64,000 nt of DNA from Anolis sagrei (lineage: Eukaryota > Chordata > Lepidosauria > Squamata > Anolidae). Shown in pieces: positions 1 to 10,600 of this stretch. The translations under genes and the position numbers were made by a program. Location: assembly GCF_037176765.1 (NCBI RefSeq), contig NC_090034.1, forward strand, positions 21,671,375-21,735,374, written 5' to 3'. Positions within the stretch are counted from its first letter, which is position 1, and every line of letters begins with the position of its first letter. The notes under the pieces are model-generated. The model searched no databases, had not been told where the DNA came from, and worked only from the letters and a program-made list of their open reading frames with translations.

Positions 1-552
1 TATGCCCAGTTGCTCCTCATACAGCTTGTTCTCTAGACCCTTGATTATTTTAGTCACCCTCCTCTGGACACTTTCCAGCTTGACAGCTCCCTTCAATTGC
101 AGTGCCCAGTGCGAAAGTGTGATTCCAGGTGTGGTCCAAGACAGAATAGAGGGGTAGCCTGACTTCCCTGGATCTAAACACGAGACTCCTTATTTATGCA
201 GGCCAAAATACCATTGGCTTTTTAAGCTGCCACTCCACACTGTTGGCTCATGTTCTCCTTCCTGTTCACGAGGACTCCGATCTTTGTCACACATACTGCT
301 GTCGAGCCAGGCGTTCCCAATTCTGTATCATTGCATATCATTTTTAATGCCTAAGTGGAGTATCTTGCATTTGTCAGTATTGAACTTCATTTTGTTAGTT
401 TTGGTCCATCATCTCTCTAATCCATTAAGATCGTTTTGGATTTTGCTCCCATCTTCTGGGGTACTGGCTATCCCTCCCAATTTGGTGTCGCCTGCAAACT
501 TGATGATCACACCTTTTAACCCTGCATCTATGTTATTAATAAAATTGTTACG
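1..552 (-). mobile_element. CR1-type LINE fragment, antisense
   Basis: The plus strand reads like the antisense of a widespread amniote CR1 LINE (for example ...CACCCTCCTCTGGACAC... and ...TTGGTGTCGCCTGCAAAC...). No intact frame is present. Identification is by recognition only. Confidence 0.5.
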
Positions 553-735
553 CAACATGTTCCAGGTGGGCAACAAGGGCCTGAGCGACTGCCTGCACCG
601 GGGGGTCCCCGAACTTCTGATCCCGGCTGAAACTGTCCACCGCCTTTGCCAGGCTCCCGAGTGCTGGAGCCCCGCTGAGTTCCTCCAAACGTTCAGTAAC
701 CCTCTGCAGCCCAGCATGGATTCTGGTAAGAAGGA
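553..735. other. Short GC-rich block of unknown origin
   Basis: About 180 bases with much higher G+C than the flanks, abutting the CR1 fragment. It is open in frames on both strands and ends in a good donor (ATTCTG|gtaaga) on the plus strand, but the upstream acceptor (tgttccag) has almost no pyrimidine tract. I do not recognise any protein in it. Confidence 0.3.
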
Positions 736-1297
736 AAGCAAGAGACCCTCTGAATGCAGAGGATGTTGTAGTCTAGGTTTGCTTTAAAAAATTGCATAGT
801 AATTTTTCTTTTCAGAAATAATGAACTAAAAAACAATGACATATATACTATAACTGGTGGTTAGGTGGCATTTAAGACTAAAGATAATTCCTATGCTATT
901 TTACTTTGACATATTATAGGTTAAAAGGCAATGCAACAAAACTGGAGAAATGAGTGTGAAAAGGAGTTGAAAGTGGTGCCAAACCACATTAAATCTGCAG
1001 TGCAGATGCACCCTTTGGTCTCAATTATGATCATTAACCGCTTGGTGTCTTTGCGCTTTTTTGCAGAAACGGTGTGGCCCACTCCTGCCCATATGTTGAA
1101 ATGAAAGGCTCCGGATATCCATCCAAAATGCAGGATGATAGTATCATTGGTGATATGAGCCTAAATACAGACTTTGGCCTGGGATTCTTGAGATCCACCT
1201 GCACTAGGGAAGGCATCAATAAAGATGTTTGTATTTACAACACTTGGGAGTTGTCTACTTCATTTGGCTGCTTATCTAAACAAAGGGAAGCTCTGCA

Positions 1298-2140
1298 AGG
1301 GTCTATGTATTTGCAGAGTGGCTTGTAGGTCTTCATCTGAATGTGCACAGACTACGTTATCATTGGCATAATGGAGTTCTGTAACAGATGTTGTTGTGAC
1401 CTTGGTTTTGGCTTTTAGTATGCTGACATTAAATATCTTGCCATCTGTCAACTCTAAGCAAGCCACACCTTTGCAGAAGAATACGAGAAACTCAACCTCT
1501 CATTGAACATTGAGAAAACCAAAGTGCTCTTCCAGTAGATACCAGCCAATTCCTTCTGCAATGCCAGAAATACACTTTAATGGTGTAATGTTAGAAAATT
1601 TTGACCATTTCTGCTACCTTGGCAGCCACCTCTCTATAAAAGCAAAGACCACCAGCACTGAAGTGATGCCCCTACACTATCAACTCTGCTGGACTGGCCA
1701 CGTTGTCCAAATGCCCGATCACCATCTCCCAAAGCAGTTACTCTACTCCCAACTCAGAAATGGAAAATGGAATGCTGGTAGACAGGAAAGGAGATTTAAA
1801 GATGGGCTTAAAGCTAACATTAAAAACTGTGGCATAGATACAAAGAACCAGGAAGCCCTGGCCCTTGAGTGCTCAAACTGGAGGTCAGCTGTGAACAACA
1901 GTGCTGTGGAATTCCAAGCAGCACGAATGGAGGGCAAAAGGGAGAAACGTGCCAAGAAGAAGGCACATCAAGCCAACCCTGACCGGGACTGCCTTCCACC
2001 TGGAAACTGATGCCCTCACTGTGGAAGAACATGCGGTCAAGAACAGGGCTCTACAGTCACCTACGTATCCACCACCAAAACACTTCATTTGGAACGCCAT
2101 CATACTCGGACAACGAGGGGTCACCTAAGTAAGTAAATAA
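1298..2140 (+). mobile_element. RTE-group LINE copy with 5' inversion
   Basis: A relic of the same LINE that is intact at 55119-59026. Bases 1467-2140 are in sense and match the end of its frame (L-N-I-E-K-T-K-V-L-F-Q; W-T-G-H-V-V-Q-M-P-D-H). Bases 1298-1466 are the immediately preceding reverse transcriptase segment in reverse orientation. That layout is the classic product of twin priming. A further internal part of the frame is missing after G-S-H-L-S, and stops are present. The 3' tail is AAGT repeats, as in the intact copy. Confidence 0.8.
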
Positions 2141-2739
2141 GTAAGTAGTATTTGCACATTATGTATTTGCACATTGCTGCAAACCATGCTTTGCTTGCTA
2201 ACTCTCTTTCAGTCCTTAAGCCAGGCCTTGCAAAGAAGGCCAAAAGGAGCTGTTTTGTCTTCAGCACCCTTCCATTACAAAGGGAGGAGAAACAAAAGAG
2301 GGGCGGGAAAAGGTCACAGGTGGAGCTTATGGCTTCATAAAGAAAAAAAAACCCAAAGCAAATAATATCAATAAACCCCATTCTAATGAACCGTGGGAGT
2401 TGAAGTCCAATATTCGGAGGGCTGCAAACACCTTTGTATAAACGCAGCTGACTCCCATCGAAATGACTTGAAGTTGGGGGCTGCTTTCCAATCAGGTTGT
2501 AGGGCGTTTTAAAACAATTCTTCCATCCGATCCTTCTATAATCAAGTATGTTGAATCCACTCTTACTTTGAGGAGGCTGCTGTTTGGTCTCCAAATGATC
2601 TCAAGTGGGCAAATAGATGAGAGGAAATCATACATTGGGTGACTCAAAAGAGGAGTTGGCCAACAGGGTAGAACCAGTTCTCATAACGACGACAACAACA
2701 ACAACAACAACCACCACCACCACCACCAAATATGAATAA

Positions 2740-3093
2740 TTGATGTTGCACTCCCAAGTAACAGAATTTATGAGAAGCAACTGGAAAAGCTTACACAATA
2801 TGAGGATTTAAAGATCAAACTGCAAAGACTCTGGCATAAGCCAGTCAAGGTGGTCCCAGTGGTGATTGGCACACTGGGTGCAGTGCCTAAAGACCTTGGC
2901 CTGCACATAAAAACAACTGGCATTGACAAAATCACCATCTGTCAGCTGCAAAGGGCCACCCTACTCGGATCTGCATGCATTATTCGCTGATACATCACAC
3001 AATCCTAGTCACTTGGGAAGTGTCCGACATGTGATCAAATACAAAAGCCAGCATAGGGATCTTGTTTGCTGTGTACTAATCTTGTTATGTCTC

Positions 3094-3148
<55 letters not shown>
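2740..3148 (+). mobile_element. R4/Dong-like LINE 3' end with (TAA)n tail
   Basis: Bases 2755-2990 translate to fragments like E-K-L-T-Q-Y-E-D-L, then V-V-P-V-V-I-G-T-L-G-A-V-P-K-D-L and L-Q-R-A-T-L-L-G-S-A. This is the conserved C-terminal pattern I associate with R4/Dong-type retrotransposons. It is 5' truncated and ends in an (AAT)n microsatellite (3094-3148). Confidence 0.5.
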
Positions 3149-3149
<1 letters not shown>

Positions 3150-3699
3150 TATTATTATCAACAAATATAATAAATAAAAATAAAATAATATATATACATA
3201 AAAATAATATCAATGATGGCTTTAAGTTCCAGGAGGGTAGGTTTCAAATGAACCTTAAAAGGAACTTTTAGAAATGGGATCAATGGCCTATATAGTGAAT
3301 TATTATTATTATTACTCAGCCATGAGTGTTCAACTATAGTAGGATATCATCATCATCGTCATGCCGGCTCCCAACAAAACCCAATCCATTTTGTAACCTA
3401 AAAATATGCAAACAATAAAACAATAAAATTATTGAAAATAAAGTGTTAAAACCCTTTTGAAGGATGTCTGCTTGGGATGTCCTCCATTGGGTAGAATGGG
3501 GCACCTTCCTCTATGATATGAGGTGCTGCAAGTACCACTTATGCCTTACTGAGGCAGCCCTTCTGGATGGAAGCAAAGGCCAAAATCTCCCTTGAGAGTG
3601 AGAAAATAAGAATGAAATCCCCATTGTGACTGAAATGCATTGATTTCGCTGATGGACGATCGATACCTCTTACATAAAACCCAATGAACTAACTGGACC

Positions 3700-3998
3700 C
3701 AGGGCCGACCATTGGGTTTAGGCTGCCGCGATAACAATGAATGTACTTTCCAAGCCATTTCCGAAAGCGAGGTGGGCTTTTACTCAGAGCAGAGGCTCAA
3801 AATCACTTCCCAATTTCAACAACCGGAAGCAAATACACATTTGTGTTTTTTTTCCCCCTCTCTGAAAAGTTTTTCTAGCTTGATAGCCACTCTCTAACCG
3901 GCCATTAAAGGAAAACAAACAAAATAGGGAGGTACATACAAATAACTATTGAGGGGGGGGGGGGGGAACAAAAGAGGTAAATAATACTTTAAGAAAAA

Positions 3999-4036
<38 letters not shown>

Positions 4037-4529
4037 TAGCACTGAAATGTTTAGAGAGAGAAAAAGCTTTGTTTCCTTCAAGGCACAAGGAGAACATCCG
4101 CCGTCGGGAGAAGAGACTGATAACCAGCAGTCCCGCTCTGCAGGGCTGGCGGTGAGAGTATCTTTTTTGCTTTTTGGTTCATAGTTTTAACAACAAAACA
4201 AGAAGAAGTCTGCAGCATGTCGGAGGCCAGGACGCCTCCTTGGTAAGAGCAAAGGAGGAGGAGGAAGTTCCAGAGAGAGGATACTTCCAGGGTTAACATG
4301 CATTGCTTTGGATTCTCTTGGGTTTGTTTTCACTTCTTTCTTTTTTTGGCGCAGAACACCATCTTGGTTGCAACAGCAGCAGTGAGGCTCCTGAAAGGCG
4401 TCACTTTGGCCTCGCCGTCAAGGCACAGGTCACCAAACCGGATACGGACAGATAATGCCATAATCTTCTTTACAAAAGGTTCTCGCTGTTAGGCCTCGGC
4501 CGCCTCCATCCTGGAGCATTTCCTTTCTT
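3700..4529 (-). other. Presumed ARHGAP17 3' untranslated region
   Basis: Sequence downstream of the stop, in gene orientation. I found no clear AATAAA or ATTAAA on the minus strand here, so the transcript end is unplaced. It holds a 14-base G run (3953-3966) and a (GA)n tract (4002-4034). Extent is a guess. Confidence 0.35.
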
Positions 4530-4696
4530 TTACAGGGCTGTGCTTTCCGTGTCACGGTCGACGTCCAGCACAAGGTGGTTGTGGGGATTCGAACTCGGAG
4601 GCGGCAGAGGCAACGTCACAACAAGTCCTGCAGGGGATGGAGGCTCTGTGGCAGAAAGGCCCCGCAGCAATGGATCTGGGACACTGGGGCTGGAGT
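4530..4696 (-). CDS. ARHGAP17: ARHGAP17 exon 20, C-terminal tail
   Basis: Codes residues 840-894 and the stop. It begins D-S-S-P-S-V-P-D-P, joined to the I-V-T of exon 19, and ends L-D-V-D-R-D-T-E-S-T-A-L. The final S-T-A-L is a PDZ ligand. Between these ends the sequence has diverged strongly from the mammalian tail. Acceptor tccgtgcag|AC. Confidence 0.94.
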
Positions 4697-7600
4697 CTGC
4701 ACGGAGAAGGACAAAGCAGCAAAACATAAAATACAAAAACGTATGTGTACGTTTTTGTGACTATTATGTGTTATTTCACCACATAATAGTCGCAGCCCCA
4801 TTTTGGGAGGGATGACAAGATGGGGATTTTGTGTTCCTCGCATAATAGTCGCAGAGCCAAATAAGGCAATTCCCACTTCTTTTCTTCTCTCCCTCCATCT
4901 TTCTCTGAAGGCCTTAAGGCAGTTTAAATACTATAAAATTTGGGTCTCTGGAGCTCTGCTCTTCCCTTCTTTCTTCTTTTGGATGCTGTAAACTGCCTTG
5001 TCTTCAGAGAAAGAAAGAAGGAAATAAAGAAAGAAGGAAGGGACAGAGGGGAAATCTTCCCTCCTCTTTCCTCTGAGGTCTGAAATGGAGATCTCTAGGA
5101 CTCTTCCTTCCTCCCTTCCTCCCTCCCTCCCTCCCTCCCTCCCTCCCTCCAAAGAGCTCAATTTCAGATTTTGTAACTGGAGTTGCCTCTGAAGAAAAAA
5201 GGGAGAGAGGTGGATTTTTTAAAAAAGGGATAGAAGGTGTGGCTATTGTGGGATGAAATATTGAGTATATGCATTCATGGAAAGGACACATTTCCCTTGT
5301 AGAGACAACAGCAACCAGACCATGCCTCTGAAAATGTGTGTTTGGGAAACTCCTCTTTAAAAAAACAAAACAAAAAAAAGGAAAGAAAAGAAAAGAAAGA
5401 AAAACCAGAAACCAGAGAATGAAAAGAAGATTGTTTTTTCATCACATAATAGTCGCATCCCCTTTTTCCGATCAAAAGTGTTTCCCCTTCAGATCTGCTA
5501 AGGGAAAAAAATTTCTGGGCACAAAATCCTGGAAACTCACAGAGGAGCCAAAAGTTGCAAAACAACAACAACAAGTTATCACCAGCCCCTTCTTGCGGCA
5601 TGAGCCAAGGAGCTGTTTTTAATGCTCTGAGCGCCACACTCTTATTATTATTATATTCCCAAGGGAAAGTCAACTGCAGAAGCTGCCTGGTCCATGAAAG
5701 GAGAGGAGTGTTAATTCTAACAAACTTTGCTCATTGTTGTTACTATTATTCCAAAGAGAAAGCCAATCAAGGGAACTGCCCAATCCATGAAAGTAGAGGA
5801 TGTTAGTTCTAAAAGACTTTGCTTGTTGTTGTTGTTACTATTTTTCCAACTGATAGGACTTCCCAGTCCATGAAAGGAAGGAAATATTCCTTCTCATAGG
5901 AGGGGATTCTGGTTTATAGAGTCACAAACCGGGCCACGTGTGGATGGCGACCTGGCTGTTACCTGGAAGTGGGCACAATTGGTGACATAATCAGAGCAAT
6001 ATGATAATTGCCTACAACAAATGACAAAGAAGCAGGACAAGACTTCTGACCGTACAGGACATAAGCGATGGCTTGATGTCAATGCACCCCCCCACCCCGA
6101 AAAGCAGGGAGCACATCTTCCACAAACACAAAGGACTTGCGCTCACAAACATGGAGGCCTTGTTTACCCAATCTGATGAGGGCCAAGGCAAACTTCAGGC
6201 AAGGGCAAACTTCGGCCCGCCGGGTATTTTAGACTTTAACTCCCACAATTCCTACTAGCTGTTAGGAATTGTGGTAGTTGAAGTCCAAAACACCTGGAGG
6301 GCCGAAGTTTGCCCATACCTGCTCTAACCCCATTCACTGCAGAGGACTAATTGTAGAAATTGGCCCTTGATTTCCTGCAGAGACAGATCCTCCTGCAAAG
6401 CAACCCTGACAAAAGATGGAGAAAGAGAAGGGAAGCCCCTTTTTGTCTCAATCTAGTAGACATAAAAAGAGGAATATCATAATAATAGAACTGGCCTTTG
6501 TTGTGTGCATTTCGATACACATTTTAATGATGTTATAATGGTCTGTTTTCAGGCAGAGCCAAGTAATAAATAACAAAATTATTATTATGTATTGGAGAGG
6601 GTGGAAGGCATTCACAAGTGTCATATTTAATTGCTTGGACCACCAATTATTATTATCATTATTATTATTATTATTATTATCATCAATTGAGGAGGGTAGG
6701 AGGCCTTCACAAGTTTAATATTTAATATCTTGAACCACCAAAGACTTCTATAAAGTATAGATCTGAACTTGGAATGGGACTTTAAAGAACCGTCCCAAAT
6801 AGGGGTGTCTCTCTCGGGGCGCATCTCCCCAATGTGTTAGAGTTGGGGCGAGGGGGAACCAAAAGGAGCCCCCCTCTCCTCCTGCATGCAGGATTAGTTC
6901 GGAAGGGGCAAGCGCCAAGCCATGTTAATGGAGCCCGGTTAGTGCGCGGCCAAGCGGCGCCCGTGATTTCTTCGCGTTCACACACAAGATGAGGGTCCGG
7001 CCAATCAGGGGGCCTCCTTACCATTTTCACTCTCAGTTCCTGCTGAATAACACAGGTCAAACATCTAGATTGTTTAATAAAATTCTCAGTTAGAATGGAT
7101 TACTTGCACGCGGTGCTTATCACCTAGAGGGATTCAAAGGGTTATTTGCTGGCAAAGCTTCAAAAGGGATTGTTGTTTCAGCACCCATTAGGGGATCGAG
7201 GCCAATGCATTAGAGCTCTGGTACAATTAAGGTGCGGGCATGCATTCCTTTGGCCTGAAAACCCAGAAAATATTTATGCTTTCTCACCACAAGTCCCATT
7301 AAAAGCACGCAGAATCCAGCTTAATAAACAGCAGAGAAGTCAAACCAGTAGATGCCTGATAAGGTCCTCAACCACATAATTGCTTTGTTAATCATCAATT
7401 TGCTCTAAAGTGGTGGTTCTCAAAGGGCATGTCTACACCGATCATTTAAGGCAGTTTCGAACTGGAATTAAAAAGTGGGTTTTGATGTGCAAATGTTTCA
7501 GGCCCGGATGGGAATGTCACAAACCACTGAGGCACATTAAGCGTTTTCTTTTGCACACTTCCTTGAGCATTCACTGCTGCAGAAAGAGGTAGGTAATAGT

Positions 7601-10600
7601 AGCAATAATAAATTGATTCAATAACTGTTATTATTATTGACTGTTTAGCTAGTTTCAAACTGCATTGAAAGGTCAGCATAGATTGGCCCAAACTGGGGTC
7701 ATTTTGGTCTTCTAACGCCCAGCATTCCTGGGTATTGGTCAAGTTGGCTGGGGCTTATGGGAACAAAAGCCGAAAACACTTAAGAGACTAGAATTTGGGG
7801 GTCACGGCTGTAAAAGAGAAAACGGCCTCTTTCTGCACACTCCAACCAGGCCCTGACTCCTAGCAGCCCTGCCCCATTATGTAATGCCTTTACATCTTGG
7901 AAGGAAGCTCTTACCAGTCACGATGCGGGAGGCGGTGGAAGGGGGTCCCGGCAGCACAGAGCCCTCTTGTGGCACTGGGGCAGAGGGGTGAGGCGGTGGG
8001 GGCACACTGGGCCGGTTGCGGGGCTTGGGCACAGGCCGCGGCCGAGGCAAGGTGCCCCCCTGAGGCATCGGGGGTGGTGACTGGGCGGCCGGAGTGTCCT
8101 GGGGAGGGAGAGGTGGCCCTGAAGGTGGGGAGCTTGCACTCTGCTTCTCAAGAGGTGGCGTTTCTGGGGGGCTGGGGGTGCGCGGTGGGGGAGAGGGCTG
8201 CCTCTGCTGCTCCGGCCCGGGCTCTGAATTGGAAGGCGAGGGGCTGGGAGTGGCTTTCAGCTGCAGAGGGGGGGTCCCTGCTTGCATGGGGGGCTGCGGA
8301 GGTGGGTGGCTGGGGGCCTGGATGGGGGAGAGGCTGCTGGAGTAGCGCCGAGGGGCTGAAGAGGCCTGAGAGGGTGGAGAGGGGCTCCTGGTGGGCGGTT
8401 TGGGGGACACCGAGGGCGGCTGCGGGGCCAAAGGGGTAGTCGAGTTCCCTGGCTGGACGGGAGGTGGATTAGCTGGCTTTGGAGGGGCAGGGGCCGGCTT
8501 CTTCACTGCTGCAAGAAAGAAAGAAAGGAAGACAGAAGGGAAGAGCTCACGTTAAACAGCCCCCAACAAAAAGACTGTTCGCCCAGTTCCCCTCCTGTAC
8601 TATTTGGCTCCTGAGAAGGACATCTGTGGTGTATCTATGCTGCCACGGCTATCTATGCTGCCATGGCTACGGGATCCCAGGAGATGTAGCTTTATTAAAT
8701 CTTCAGCCTTCTCTGCCTAAGACTATTGGGGTCTCCTAGCACTGAGCTATCCGTGCCCATCATCCCCTCACTCCTCTCCTGCTTCTCACTACTGATTCTT
8801 TCATCCATACAATACAATACAAAACTTTATTACAGTCACTGAGCAGCACAAAGTGGGGCACAAGTGCCCTGGGAAGGGGAAACACAGCTTCCTAGTGAAG
8901 CAGTTATTAAAAAATAGATTAGAAAACAGCTTCTCTGTCTTTTGGCTAAGATCAAGTGTAGTATCATCCATACAGATATCTATACTTCTATCAATATCAA
9001 TCAATGACTATAATAAAAGTGAATATATATACACACACATACATTTTTCAGCAGTGGTTCTCAACCTGTCGGTCCCCAAGCGTTTTGGCCTTTAACCCTC
9101 AGGAATCCCAGGCATTTTACCAGCTGTTAGGATTTCTGGGAGCTGAAGGCTAAAACATCTGGGGACCCACAGGTTGAGAACCCTGCTTTACAGGATGGTT
9201 TCCATTAGATCAATGATTCTCAACCTGTGGGTCTCCAGGTGTTTTGGCTTTCAACTCCCAGAAATCCTAACAACTGGTAAACTGGCTGGGATTTCTGGGA
9301 GTTGGAGGCCAAAACACCTGGGGACTCACAGGTTGAGAACCACTGCTTTAGAGGATCACCAACTGTTGTCCTAAGAGGTCACTGGAGGGTTAGCATGGAG
9401 ACCTAAGTCAGGAAGGTATGTTAATTCATGTTCCAGTTTGGTGACAGAGCCATCCCTAGAATAATAATACTACTTTTTTTTGGTAACAAATCCCATTACA
9501 AAATGCAAACCTATTCTATTTGCTAACATAACCCAAAACTCTATTCTACCAACATACAACACCTACGTCTAACATACCCTGCTGCCCTACTCCTTCTTCA
9601 AATCCTTTTGAGAGGAATGGACCAATTCCCAAGCAACGGCTGAGAAAACAAAGCCACATCCTCAGTGAACCCCAGAAGGGCTCCTGGATGTGGCTCCTGG
9701 TGGGCCATCGTTCCCACATCCGAAGGACTCACCTCTCCTGACGGCGTGTGGACTAGGTCCAGAGGCGCTGGAGGAGTGGTTCTGCCCGACCGAGAGCTGG
9801 ACGGTGCTGCCAGCCGGCTGCAGATGGACCGGGACAGGACCCCCATGGGCCCCGTTCCTGGTGGGGGGAGGAGTTGTGGAGGGCACTGGGTCCTTCAGCT
9901 TTGAAGCACTGCAAAGAGAGGCAGAGGAAGGGCAGAGGGTGAGGGGCTGCTTCTCTTAAAGGCCACCGTTCTGAAAGGCCAGCCTAGGGAGGCCTCATTC
10001 AACACAGCAAGGAATCCCAAACTGAGCCTCAAGAGGAGACAATCAATTGGTTCTTCTAACAGCAAGGCCGCTATTCTCTTTCACTGTTGAATTTTCATAT
10101 AAATTTAGATTATACCATAATAATTCCTTAAGTTTATAAGCAGCCTTAGAGGGGAAGGTGGTATGTAAATAATGATGATGCCATTAATAATGACAATGAT
10201 AACAATGTGTGACTCAGGTGAGGGCTTTTGGCCCTTTGACCTACTATTTGGGAGACTCTGCTCATAGGGATCAATGGCCTTCTGAGTTGCAGGTTTCCAA
10301 AGTTACCTTCCAAGGTAGGCATGTATCAGGAGTTGAGTGGATATAGGGGGAGACCAATGTTGTTGTTATTGTTATTTTTACTACTATTATGATTGTGTCA
10401 GTACAAAGCGGTTGTTATTCAGGGTTACACGTTTCACTTTGCACACAGAAGAGAGTCGGAAGCCAAACAAACCTGTCCCCCGTAAAGGAGCTCCTCACTT
10501 GGCTTCCTTCTCCTTCAACATGAACCAACATTTTAACACTAAAGCAAGGACTAAGCGAACAAAGTGAGGGACACAGAATGCTATGCCATTTATGCACAAG

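Noticed and set aside
553-735. Exon of an unknown plus-strand gene
   Set aside because: Good donor but poor acceptor, and no partner exon could be found in the following 4 kb.
7897-8439. Long open frame on the plus strand opposite ARHGAP17 exon 19
   Set aside because: It is the complement of a high-GC proline-rich exon, where stops are rare; no similarity to a known protein and no splice logic.
8929-8965. Functional U2 snRNA gene
   Set aside because: Only the first 37 bases are present and no proximal promoter element is seen.
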